DNA from: Candidatus Brocadiaceae bacterium
Lineage (GTDB): Bacteria > Planctomycetota > Brocadiia > SM23-32
Direction of reading: 5' to 3'
NCBI GenBank assembly: GCA_003567495.1
Contig: PWZK01000116.1
Location: 1-6,166 of the forward strand
Length of the DNA stretch: 6,166 nucleotides
A program made the position numbers and the translations under genes. Positions 1-5,509 of this stretch are shown one piece after another. How positions within the stretch are numbered: position 1 is the stretch's first letter; every line of letters begins with the position of its first letter. Under the pieces are notes generated by a model, which had not been told where the DNA came from, ran no database searches, and worked only from the letters and a program-made list of their open reading frames with translations.

Positions 1-83
1 AAGAATTATATAAAACGTCTAACGACTACAACGTACGGCTATTCTCTACAGAGAACACGAAGAACAACTTTAAAGTTTTTTGT

Positions 84-107
84 CCTACTTTTTTTCAAAA
101 AAGTAGG
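84..107. repeat. Inverted repeat, 11-bp arms, AT-rich core
   Basis: Arms CCTACTTTTTT (84-94) and AAAAAAGTAGG (97-107) are perfectly complementary and separated by 2 nt. It lies about 150 nt past the end of rpoZ. On the minus strand no U-run follows it, so it is not a canonical intrinsic terminator, although it could still form a stable 3' structure. It may instead be one copy of a dispersed palindromic repeat. Confidence 0.75.
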
Positions 108-112
108 TGCCG

Positions 113-131
113 CCTGCCTGCTGCAGGCAGG
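113..131. repeat. Inverted repeat CCTGCCTG/CAGGCAGG
   Basis: Perfect 8-bp GC-rich arms, CCTGCCTG (113-120) and CAGGCAGG (124-131), are separated by CTG. Read on the minus strand, this hairpin is followed about 11 nt later by the T-run of the neighbouring inverted repeat (84-107). The pair could together end the rpoZ transcript, but the spacing is not canonical. Similar CTGCCTG/CAGGCAG arms recur at 4930-4951, which suggests a dispersed repeat family. Confidence 0.75.
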
Positions 132-231
132 TAAATCGCCGTTTGCGGAGCTCAGGTACACACTGAAAAATCCGAATCACACTAAAAACGCTATTTAACA
201 TACTAAGCATAAAGCCTTCATATAAGCCCCT

Positions 232-257
232 GCCGTTGGTTTATGAAATATGCGGGT
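232..257. repeat. 26-bp direct repeat, copy A (3' end of rpoZ)
   Basis: The sequence from GCCGTTGGTTTATG through AAATATGCGGGT is identical to 5510-5535. On the coding (minus) strand it begins with the final A of the rpoZ stop codon TGA and continues 25 nt downstream as ACCCGCATATTTCATAAACC plus ACGGC after one more A. The flanks diverge at once on both sides. It has no notable self-complementarity, so a terminator hairpin is unlikely. Confidence 0.9.
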
Positions 258-535
258 CAGGGGACTATGTCAGGTTCCGATTCCAATGCTCCGCCGGAGC
301 CGGGGGCCTGGTTTGATGACACTTCGCGGGGTTTTTTTAAAACTATCTCCTTGCTTTCAATCTGATCCAGGACCAGGTCGAACAATTCATCATGATTGCG
401 CACTTTAGGCATAAAGGTGCGCCCGCCGGTGTAATATTCCCGCATACGTTTGATAATCAGCGTGCTGAGCTTGAACCGCCCGCCTATGTCGCTGCTTAAA
501 TCTTCGATTCGCTGTGCCTGGCTTTTTCGACTCAC
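257..535 (-). CDS. rpoZ: DNA-directed RNA polymerase subunit omega
   Basis: This 92-residue protein is the small omega subunit, which binds the beta' subunit and helps core RNA polymerase assemble. The recognisable part is residues 10-31, IEDLSSDIGGRFKLSTLIIKRM, which matches the omega signature (an acidic lead-in, then G-R-F/Y-x-L followed by a basic helix). The C-terminal third is low-complexity, ending in a Ser/Gly/Glu-rich tail. The start is GTG at 533-535; an in-frame stop lies two codons upstream, so it cannot extend. GTG overlaps the gmk stop as GTGA (4-nt overlap), and a purine-rich AGGGAGGGG ribosome binding site lies inside the last gmk codons, so translation is probably coupled. 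The gmk-rpoZ pairing is common in bacteria and supports the call. The stop codon adjoins a 26-bp repeat. Confidence 0.85.
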   Translation of the reverse strand: MSRKSQAQRIEDLSSDIGGRFKLSTLIIKRMREYYTGGRTFMPKVRNHDELFDLVLDQIESKEIVLKKPREVSSNQAPGSGGALESEPDIVP

Positions 536-1116
536 TTTTCACCCCTCCCTGTTTTTGCTGCAATTATTTTCTTTATCCCTTCCACGGCCGATGCTACATC
601 TTCGTTTATTATCTGATGGTCGTAACTGTCTTTTTGGGCAACCTCTTTTTCAGCCGTATCAAGTCTTTGCCGGATGCTTTGCTCGTCATCCTTCCCCCTG
701 CCGTGCAGCCTATCTTCCAGCGCCTGCATGGAGGGCGGGAGCACAAAAATAAGATTGACGCGTTTTTCTTTTTCCTTTATCTTCAGCGCACCGTTCACAT
801 CAATGACCAGCAGAACCGCCTTGCCGGAGCTGCACGCGTTGTTAACCGCAAATAGCGGAGTTCCGTACCAATTGCCGCCATAGTGATTCCATTCCAGGAG
901 TCTGCCTTCATCGCGCCAGGCAAGAAATTCATCTTCGCTCAGAAAGTAATAATCAACGCCGTCTTTCTCGCCGAGCCGGGGCTCTCTGGTGGTTGCCGTT
1001 ACTGCGCGTACCGCAAAACCATCCTGCGAGACCCTGCTTGCGAGCGTGTTTTTTCCGACACCGCTGGGGCCGGATATCACAAATACTCGTTCGGGATTCT
1101 CAACATTCTTATTCAA
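532..1116 (-). CDS. gmk: Guanylate kinase
   Basis: Guanylate kinase transfers phosphate from ATP to GMP to give GDP in the cytoplasm, feeding GTP and dGTP pools. At 194 residues it has the usual length. The P-loop GPSGVGKNT is at residues 16-24, with Asn in place of the more common Ser in GKST. The GMP-binding region has TTREPRLGEKDGVDYYFLS (42-60) and E75-x-NHYGGNWYGTP (75-87). A Walker-B-like strand, VLLVIDVNGA, is at 101-110. The lid RLHGRGKDDEQSIRQRL is at 136-152 and the terminal YDHQIINED at 165-173. The start appears to be TTG at 1114-1116: a stop lies two codons upstream and no ATG precedes the P-loop. It overlaps the yicC stop by 8 nt, and only a weak CAGG-like ribosome binding site is visible, which suggests coupled translation. 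Confidence 0.96.
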   Translation of the reverse strand: MNKNVENPERVFVISGPSGVGKNTLASRVSQDGFAVRAVTATTREPRLGEKDGVDYYFLSEDEFLAWRDEGRLLEWNHYGGNWYGTPLFAVNNACSSGKAVLLVIDVNGALKIKEKEKRVNLIFVLPPSMQALEDRLHGRGKDDEQSIRQRLDTAEKEVAQKDSYDHQIINEDVASAVEGIKKIIAAKTGRGEK

Positions 1117-1996
1117 CGTTCATAACCTGTTCGCGCAACCGGTGTATGTCGGATTTTATCTCCAGTGCGAGATGCACCAGGTCGGCCGAGGGCAGTTTCG
1201 AGCCGAGCGTATTGGCTTCGCGGTGCATCTCCTGGGCCAGGAACTCAAGTTTTTTTCCGGAGGCTTGTTCGTATTCCCCAAGAATTTTTTTGAATTGCTT
1301 TATGTGATTATCCAGCCGTTCAACTTCTTCGGCTACATCGGAACGCTCCGCCATCAGGGCCAGCTCGCGGCTCAGCGAGTCACTCTCCGGGGATATGCCG
1401 CTTTCGCCAAGAAGTTTTTCAACTCTTTCCTCCAATCTGAGCTGGTAAGCTCGCAGAGCATCGGGCAGCATTGAGGAAAGCTCGACAATCCTCTGCTGCA
1501 CCGACTCGCAGAGTGTGAGAAGATGTTTTTGAAGGCTTTCTCCTTCCGACCTGCGCATCTCATCCAGCCCCAGAAGCGCTTCTCTCAAAACACCTTCCAG
1601 ACAACCATACATCTCTCCCCGCATATCATCCGGCAGAGAATTCAGATCCATAACCCCCGGCAGACCGAGCAACCCGGAAACTTCAGCCGTGACGTTTATC
1701 CCCCCCTCGCCCACAACTTTACATACCGCGTCGATATAAGAATGCAGCTTCTCTCCGTCCAGCAATCTCCCAACCGCATCTTTTGACAATCCTGCTTCGA
1801 CATTGAGATAAAGATTGCCCCTGGCAACAAAAGAGGCTGCGAATTTCTCGAGTTCCGTTTCTTTATACCTTAAAAAATCCGGCAATTGAGGGCTGAACCT
1901 GAAGTTCTTATAATTGACAGTGCGCACCTCCACCCTCAGTGAGCCTGCAGCGCAATCGCCTGCGGCACGGCCGTATCCGGTCATGCTTTTTATCAT
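1109..1996 (-). CDS. yicC: YicC family endoribonuclease
   Basis: This 295-residue protein has the full YicC architecture: an N-terminal YicC-like domain opening with MIKSMTGYGRA (1-11) and VEVRTVNYKNFRFS (22-35), a helical middle, and a C-terminal DUF1732 domain. The latter carries the signature KKLEFLAQEMHREANTLGSK (248-267) and ends LREQVMNVE. Family members act as RNA endonucleases; E. coli YicC promotes decay of the small RNA RyhB. Targets in this organism are unknown. The start is ATG at 1994-1996, 2 nt past the secG stop, with a GGGGGTGG ribosome binding site inside the end of secG. A second in-frame ATG four codons later is less likely, because the family usually begins MI(K/R)SMTG. 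yicC directly before gmk is a widespread arrangement and may link RNA decay with nucleotide supply. Confidence 0.93.
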   Translation of the reverse strand: MIKSMTGYGRAAGDCAAGSLRVEVRTVNYKNFRFSPQLPDFLRYKETELEKFAASFVARGNLYLNVEAGLSKDAVGRLLDGEKLHSYIDAVCKVVGEGGINVTAEVSGLLGLPGVMDLNSLPDDMRGEMYGCLEGVLREALLGLDEMRRSEGESLQKHLLTLCESVQQRIVELSSMLPDALRAYQLRLEERVEKLLGESGISPESDSLSRELALMAERSDVAEEVERLDNHIKQFKKILGEYEQASGKKLEFLAQEMHREANTLGSKLPSADLVHLALEIKSDIHRLREQVMNVE

Positions 1997-1998
1997 AT

Positions 1999-2448
1999 TC
2001 AGCCACCCCCGGGGTGGTCATCGGGCGCCCCCTCCGGGGAGTCTGCCGGCGATTCATAAGGCACCATAGGTAGTTCTTCTTCCCTCGGCGGGACGACTGG
2101 CGGGGCCTCTGAAAGACGTTCCATTCGTGCAAGCAGCATGCATATAAACAAAAGCAGCGCTCCAAGAACATAGGTGGCTTTGGCTATCGGCGTAGCGGCC
2201 CTGGCGCTGAGAAGTGATTCACCTCCACCTCCCCCCAGCCCGGCCAACCCGCCGCCACGCCCACTCTGCACCAAAATCGCAAGCACCATAACTACTGTTA
2301 CAAACAACGCATAGGCTACCAACACCCCACGCCAGAACGGCCTTCCGTCCCGGCCCAGAAAGTAAAAAAGGAGCGCAAGCGCGAAAAAAGCGGCTGCGAT
2401 ACCTATCTTTTTGGCCAGCTTTCGTATTTCCTCCGGTTCCATTCTCAT
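1999..2448 (-). CDS. secG: Preprotein translocase subunit SecG
   Basis: SecG is the accessory membrane subunit of the SecYEG protein-export channel. The family core is clear: a membrane helix (about residues 39-60) leading into ILVQSGRGGGLAGLGGG (58-74), then the cytoplasmic loop ARAATPIAKATYVLGA (82-97) and a second helix (about 92-107). At 149 residues it is longer than a typical SecG of about 75-110. An extra hydrophobic segment lies near residues 15-32, and a Pro/Glu/Asp-rich, probably disordered tail spans 113-149. The start is ATG at 2446-2448; a second ATG two codons later is equally possible, and the ribosome binding site (GAGAGAAG) is weak. tpiA-secG adjacency is common in bacteria and supports the call. 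An 82-nt gap separates it from tpiA. Confidence 0.92.
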   Translation of the reverse strand: MRMEPEEIRKLAKKIGIAAAFFALALLFYFLGRDGRPFWRGVLVAYALFVTVVMVLAILVQSGRGGGLAGLGGGGGESLLSARAATPIAKATYVLGALLLFICMLLARMERLSEAPPVVPPREEELPMVPYESPADSPEGAPDDHPGGG

Positions 2449-2466
2449 TTTTTTCTTCTCTCAATG

Positions 2467-2480
2467 CTATTATGTAATAG
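2467..2480. repeat. Short palindrome upstream of secG
   Basis: CTATTA (2467-2472) and TAATAG (2475-2480) form 6-bp arms around TG in the tpiA-secG gap, 18 nt before the secG start. On the minus strand CATAAT within it resembles a -10 hexamer, but I see no good -35 element at the right distance. A weak operator or internal promoter is possible and unproven. Confidence 0.35.
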
Positions 2481-2530
2481 TTTCAGTTGCAGGCGGCCCG
2501 GCGGAAGCTGTTTTTGCTAAAATTTCGCCT

Positions 2531-3301
2531 TCAGCTTTTTGCATTTGTCCTGCCGGCCTCAATAATCTGCAAAAAATCCGCCGCCGTTAGGCTTGCACCC
2601 CCGACCAGGGCTCCGTCAACATTCTCTTTGCCCAGAAGGTCCGCGGCGTTCTCCGGTTTTACACTGCCACCGTATTGAATAATCAGGCCCTCTGCAACTT
2701 CAGGATCAAAAAAATCCCCGGCCAGCGACCTGATCAGAGCATGCACATCGTCGGCCTGTTGCGGGGTCGCGGTGCGGCCCGTCCCTATCGCCCATACCGG
2801 CTCGTAGGCTATAGTCACAGCAGCCATGTCATCTTTATCAACATACTGCAGAGCGCTTTCAAACTGACGGCTCACCGTCTTTTGAGTTTCTTCGTTTTTC
2901 CGCTGCTCGAGAGTCTCACCGACGCAAACTATGGGTTTCAGGCCCTCGCTTAGTGCTTTTTTCACTTTCTCGGCTATGAATTCATCGGATTCACCGAAAA
3001 TGTGCCGCCGTTCGGAATGGCCGATAATGACATATTCGCAGCCTGCATCCCTGAGCATCCCGCCACTGACCTCTCCGGTAAACGCTCCGCTGCTCTCGGT
3101 GTGCATGTTCTGCCCGCCGACGCCAATGCCGGTGTCTTTCAACACATCAGCTATCCCCTTGAGATAAACAAAAGGAGGGCAGACGGCGACGGTTATATCT
3201 TCCAGTCCTCCAGCTTCGCTTCTCAATTGTCCGGCCAGTACGAGACTCTGTTCCCGATCCAGGTTCATCTTCCAGTTGCCGGCTACAAACAGCTTACGCA
3301 T
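2531..3301 (-). CDS. tpiA: Triosephosphate isomerase
   Basis: This enzyme interconverts dihydroxyacetone phosphate and glyceraldehyde 3-phosphate in glycolysis and gluconeogenesis. At 256 residues it is a complete single-domain TIM barrel. All catalytic elements are present: N9 and K11 in AGNWKMN, the electrophile H95 in IIGHSERR (92-99), the catalytic base E167 in AYEPVWAIGTG (165-175, including the flexible loop 6), YGGSV (210-214) and the phosphate-binding GALVGGASL (230-238). The start is ATG at 3299-3301, with a strong AAGGAG ribosome binding site 8 nt upstream. It follows pheA after 78 nt and precedes secG by 82 nt, all in the same direction. The wider gaps and strong ribosome binding site suggest more independent translation than for the downstream genes. 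Confidence 0.98.
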   Translation of the reverse strand: MRKLFVAGNWKMNLDREQSLVLAGQLRSEAGGLEDITVAVCPPFVYLKGIADVLKDTGIGVGGQNMHTESSGAFTGEVSGGMLRDAGCEYVIIGHSERRHIFGESDEFIAEKVKKALSEGLKPIVCVGETLEQRKNEETQKTVSRQFESALQYVDKDDMAAVTIAYEPVWAIGTGRTATPQQADDVHALIRSLAGDFFDPEVAEGLIIQYGGSVKPENAADLLGKENVDGALVGGASLTAADFLQIIEAGRTNAKS

Positions 3302-3309
3302 GTGTTATT

Positions 3310-3315
3310 CTCCTT
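3310..3315 (-). promoter_or_regulatory. Ribosome binding site of tpiA
   Basis: AAGGAG on the minus strand, 8 nt before the tpiA ATG, is the clearest Shine-Dalgarno sequence in the window and fixes the tpiA start. Confidence 0.8.
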
Positions 3316-3379
3316 TTTTTGTCGAACTAAAATTGATGCTCTGATAACTTGTTGTCGATTTCAACACATCAAGCGCCTA

Positions 3380-4489
3380 TCAGCCCGCCGTTGCACACGG
3401 GAAAGCCCCCAGCACCTTGAGCATGTCGCAGTTTCCGTCCATATCCTTCAGCGCGGTCTTTATTTTTTCGTCTTCGGGGTGACCCATGAAATCTATGAAA
3501 AAAAGATAATGCCAGGCCTGTGCCTGAGAGGGAAAAGATTCGATTTTCGTCATGTTTATTCCGTGCTTCTTAAAAGCATATAGCAGATCGTGGAGAGCGC
3601 CCACCCGATCCTTTATACTGCACAGTAAAGCGGTCTTATCGTTCCCCGTCGGCTCGCTTATGCCGTTGGCGAGCACAAAAAACCTGGTCACATTATCATT
3701 CCGATCCTGTATGTTTCTGGCGAGCAGATTCAACCCGCAATCCCGGGCCAGAGCTTCAAAACCGATAGCTGCCGCAGACTCCTCCTCGGCTGCGAGCCTG
3801 GCCGCCCGGCTCGTACTTTCAACCTCTACCCTTCGGGCATCGGGTAAGTTCTCCCGCAGCCACAGGCGAGTTTGGGCGAACACGGGGCCCTTGGAATAAA
3901 TTTTTTCAACATCCTCAATCCGGCATCTTGCCATCAACGAATGGCGAATCTCGTAAACTATTTCCGAACATACTTTCAACGAACTGTCCAAAAACAACGC
4001 CAGCGTCTCACGAATTCCCCCCTCGGTAGAGTTTTCCACGGGAACGACCCCGTAATCCGCACGTTTACTTTCAACGTCTTCAAACACATCCGCCAGCGAG
4101 GCGACCGCGCGATAATCAACCGATTTGCCGAATTGTGATTCGGCCGCCCAGTGTGTAAATGTACCCTCGGGGCCCAGATAGGCAACTGCTACTGGTTTTT
4201 CCAACGACCTGCAGCCGGATATTATTTCCCTGAACACCGCCTTTAAGGCTTCGTCCGGCAACGGCCCGGGATTGTTCTCCAGCGCGTGTTCGTAAACTAC
4301 CTGCTCTCTGCCCGGCTTATATACGCTGTCGTCACAGTCTTCCTTGACCCGGCCAATGCACTGTGCCAGCCTGGCCCTTTCATTGACCGCTTCCAGTATT
4401 TTTTCATCCAAGCCGTCTATTTTTTTTCGCAACAAATCGATATCCGGCAAATGCCTTGATTCGCCGCTACAACCGGGCTCCGAACACAT
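3380..4489 (-). CDS. pheA: Bifunctional chorismate mutase/prephenate dehydratase (P-protein)
   Basis: This enzyme converts chorismate to prephenate and then phenylpyruvate, the committed branch of phenylalanine synthesis. At 369 residues it has three domains. Chorismate mutase spans about 15-98, with R21, R38, K49, R61 and E62 in the positions expected for catalytic residues. Prephenate dehydratase spans about 101-275, with AYLGPEGTF (103-111), VVPVENSTEGG (148-158) and the active-site motif NVTRFFVL (266-273). A C-terminal ACT domain (about 286-365) carries GAL (297-299) and IESFP (316-320), where E. coli has the phenylalanine-binding ESRP. Feedback inhibition by phenylalanine is therefore likely but with an altered site. 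The start is ATG at 4487-4489 with AGAAGGA 7 nt upstream. The stop TGA is followed at once by TAG. It is the first gene of the cluster. Confidence 0.97.
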   Translation of the reverse strand: MCSEPGCSGESRHLPDIDLLRKKIDGLDEKILEAVNERARLAQCIGRVKEDCDDSVYKPGREQVVYEHALENNPGPLPDEALKAVFREIISGCRSLEKPVAVAYLGPEGTFTHWAAESQFGKSVDYRAVASLADVFEDVESKRADYGVVPVENSTEGGIRETLALFLDSSLKVCSEIVYEIRHSLMARCRIEDVEKIYSKGPVFAQTRLWLRENLPDARRVEVESTSRAARLAAEEESAAAIGFEALARDCGLNLLARNIQDRNDNVTRFFVLANGISEPTGNDKTALLCSIKDRVGALHDLLYAFKKHGINMTKIESFPSQAQAWHYLFFIDFMGHPEDEKIKTALKDMDGNCDMLKVLGAFPCATAG

Positions 4490-4496
4490 GGCAAAT

Positions 4497-4503
4497 TCCT
4501 TCT
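4497..4503 (-). promoter_or_regulatory. Ribosome binding site of pheA
   Basis: AGAAGGA on the minus strand lies 7 nt before the pheA ATG, which supports that start. Confidence 0.65.
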
Positions 4504-4510
4504 GATGAAA

Positions 4511-4539
4511 ATTAGAGGATTCCGTACCTATTCAGTAAA
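4511..4539 (-). promoter_or_regulatory. Candidate sigma-70-type promoter for pheA
   Basis: On the minus strand TTTACT (4534-4539) and TCTAAT (4511-4516) are spaced by 17 nt, matching 4/6 and 5/6 of the -35 and -10 consensus. Transcription would begin near 4504, giving a short leader with the ribosome binding site almost at its 5' end. The -35 falls inside a repeated box also found before the tRNA. The short leader is a reason for caution. Confidence 0.4.
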
Positions 4540-4543
4540 CCAC
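4529..4543 (-). repeat. GTGGTTTACTGAATA box upstream of pheA
   Basis: On the minus strand this 15-mer differs by one base from the box at 4911-4925 upstream of tRNA-Asn. A partial inverted copy, GTGGTTCACTGA, is on the plus strand at 4728-4739. It may be a shared promoter element or a fragment of a degenerate repeat. Confidence 0.7.
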
Positions 4544-4622
4544 TTTGCAAACCATTCTGGAGCCTGTTGCACAACTGTCGGCGGCCTCAGTGTATTACAG
4601 CATATACGTCCTACAGGTAATT

Positions 4623-4640
4623 AAGTCCTATAAGTCCTAT
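4623..4640. repeat. 9-bp tandem repeat AAGTCCTAT x2
   Basis: Two perfect, adjacent copies of AAGTCCTAT, followed by AAA. It lies in non-coding sequence and no function can be assigned. Confidence 0.8.
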
Positions 4641-4678
4641 AAACTCGTCTTAACTCTCTTTTTGTGCAATAGACTCTA

Positions 4679-4736
4679 TGCAGGGGCGAAAGATGTGTCG
4701 GCCCTGCGAAAATATGCGCAAACATACGTGGTTCAC
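4679..4736 (+). repeat. Hairpin-bearing repeat element, copy 1
   Basis: It begins TGCAGGGGCGAAA, forms an imperfect 10-bp hairpin (GCAGGGGCGA at 4680-4689 with TCGGCCCTGC at 4698-4707, one mismatch), and ends with a 25-nt tail (4712-4736) that matches the tail of copy 2 (5023-5047) at 22 of 25 positions. Strand is nominal. It lies 58 nt from the 3' end of tRNA-Asn. Confidence 0.75.
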
Positions 4737-4794
4737 TGAGCACCTGCGGAACCGCCCGTGAGCGGAAAACAAGAAAAGACCTGGAAGCTGAAAA

Positions 4795-4869
4795 TGGCTC
4801 CTCGGGTAGGATTCGAACCTACAGCCTAGCGGTTAACAGCCGCCCGCTCTACCGTTGAGCTACCGAGGA
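4795..4869 (-). tRNA. tRNA-Asn (anticodon GTT)
   Basis: Read on the minus strand, a full cloverleaf is present. The acceptor TCCTCGG pairs with CCGAGGA; the D-arm is GCTC-AACGGTA-GAGC; the anticodon arm is GGCGG-CTGTTAA-CCGCT with anticodon GTT; the variable loop has 5 nt; the T-arm is GTAGG-TTCGAAT-CCTAC. The discriminator is G, followed by an encoded CCA (4795-4797). The body is 72 nt with a short 7-nt D-loop. GTT reads AAC and AAU codons and delivers asparagine. The gene stands alone between pheA and the oxidoreductase, with no adjacent tRNA. I see no integrase or duplicated tRNA end that would mark an integration site. Confidence 0.97.
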
Positions 4870-4910
4870 GTATTTATTTAGCAAACCACGCTATTGAATG
4901 TAATTAGTAT

Positions 4911-4925
4911 TATTCAGTGAACCAC
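4911..4925 (-). repeat. GTGGTTCACTGAATA box upstream of tRNA-Asn
   Basis: This matches the pheA-upstream box at 14 of 15 positions. TTCACT inside it could act as a -35 with a weak TTCAAT -10 (4893-4898) 17 nt downstream, about 23 nt before the tRNA. The -10 is poor, so this is only a suggestion. Confidence 0.65.
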
Positions 4926-4929
4926 CTGT

Positions 4930-4951
4930 CTGCCTGTCTGCCGCCAGGCAG
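4930..4951. repeat. Inverted repeat CTGCCTG/CAGGCAG
   Basis: Perfect 7-bp arms (4930-4936 and 4945-4951) with an 8-nt loop lie inside a longer imperfect CTG/CAG-rich palindrome (about 4926-4960). It shares its arms with the inverted repeat at 113-131. Confidence 0.7.
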
Positions 4952-4992
4952 GCAGCAGGCTCACTGTGGACTTACGGCATTTCAAACCGGCC

Positions 4993-5047
4993 TGCAGGGG
5001 CGAAAAATCTTTCGCCCATAATATATGTGCAAACATGCGTGCTTCAC
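4993..5047 (+). repeat. Hairpin-bearing repeat element, copy 2
   Basis: It begins with the same TGCAGGGGCGAAA as copy 1. Its hairpin is perfect: GGGCGAAA (4998-5005) and TTTCGCCC (5010-5017) around AATC. The 25-nt tail (5023-5047) matches copy 1 at 22 of 25 positions. It is in the same orientation as copy 1, so the two form direct repeats on either side of tRNA-Asn. Confidence 0.8.
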
Positions 5048-5168
5048 CAAGAACTTTCAACCATTATAAACTATTCGCCATCAGACATCAAATGAAAGAA
5101 AGCGAATAAGCCAAGGCTTTAGTATCTTATTTATAATTATCTTGTTTTTTTGGCAAAAAGATTTGGTT

Positions 5169-5191
5169 GAGACGCTTTATGAGACGCTTTA
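5169..5191. repeat. 12-bp tandem repeat GAGACGCTTTAT x1.9
   Basis: GAGACGCTTTA occurs at 5169-5179 and again at 5181-5191, separated by one T. It is non-coding and of unknown role. Confidence 0.8.
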
Positions 5192-5236
5192 AGTGTTGTT
5201 GGCATAGGATTTAGGAATCAACGGCAATGGCAGTCC

Positions 5237-5263
5237 GCAGATTTTGCAGATTAAGCAGATTAA
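5237..5263. repeat. 9-bp tandem repeat GCAGATTWW x3
   Basis: Three consecutive 9-nt units, GCAGATTTT, GCAGATTAA and GCAGATTAA, with at most two differences. Such GCAGATTA arrays resemble low-complexity intergenic repeats of environmental bacteria. Confidence 0.8.
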
Positions 5264-5509
5264 CGGAAACGGCAAACAGCTACGGCAAAGGCGAACGGCG
5301 AATCACCGCAGAGAACGACGCATGGGACAGCAACGGATATAAAAATGCAAATCCTCAGTGCCCTGAATGGACGCTACATAACGGTTAGACATGTAAAACA
5401 ATGAAAGCCAGGAGTTTTAATTTCTAATTCCATATTCCTGATTCCGGCTTGTCGGGGTTGGGTTTAACCAAAAAAAGCTTTTGAAAATCCAAAACACACA
5501 AAACTTCCG

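Larger units (their letters stand above)
4490..4794. other. Intergenic region between pheA and tRNA-Asn
   Basis: This stretch of about 305 nt has no credible gene. It holds the pheA ribosome binding site, a candidate promoter, one copy of the GTGGTTYACTGAATA box, a 9-bp tandem repeat and one copy of the hairpin element that brackets the tRNA. The longest open frame (about 64 codons, plus strand) has no ribosome binding site and a composition unlike the genes. Confidence 0.7.

Noticed and set aside
989..1474. 161-codon plus-strand open frame opposite gmk and yicC
   Set aside because: It is antisense to two well-supported genes and shows no recognisable protein features.
3002..3583. 193-codon plus-strand open frame opposite tpiA and pheA
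   Set aside because: It is a shadow of two certain genes; the composition reflects the opposite strand.
4532..4555. Eight-codon minus-strand open frame upstream of pheA, considered as a leader peptide for attenuation
   Set aside because: It contains no phenylalanine codons, has no ribosome binding site and is not followed by terminator/antiterminator hairpins, and the candidate promoter lies within or after it.
4545..4739. 64-codon plus-strand open frame between pheA and the tRNA
   Set aside because: There is no ribosome binding site and no family resemblance, and it runs through repeat elements (the 9-bp tandem and hairpin copy 1).
4795..4869. tRNA-Asn as an integration site for a mobile island
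   Set aside because: I found no duplicated tRNA 3' end, integrase or phage gene in the window; the flanking repeats do not match the tRNA sequence.
5072..5108. TATTCGC ... GCGAATA inverted repeat with a 23-nt loop
   Set aside because: Arms of 7 bp with a long loop in AT-rich sequence are not convincing as a structured RNA or binding site.
5237..5263. Short regular repeats as a CRISPR array
   Set aside because: The units are directly adjacent 9-mers without spacers, and no cas genes are present.
5461..5485. A/T-run near AAGCTTTT downstream of the oxidoreductase as an intrinsic terminator
   Set aside because: The potential stem is short and purely A/T apart from a central GC, so it would be too weak for a normal terminator.
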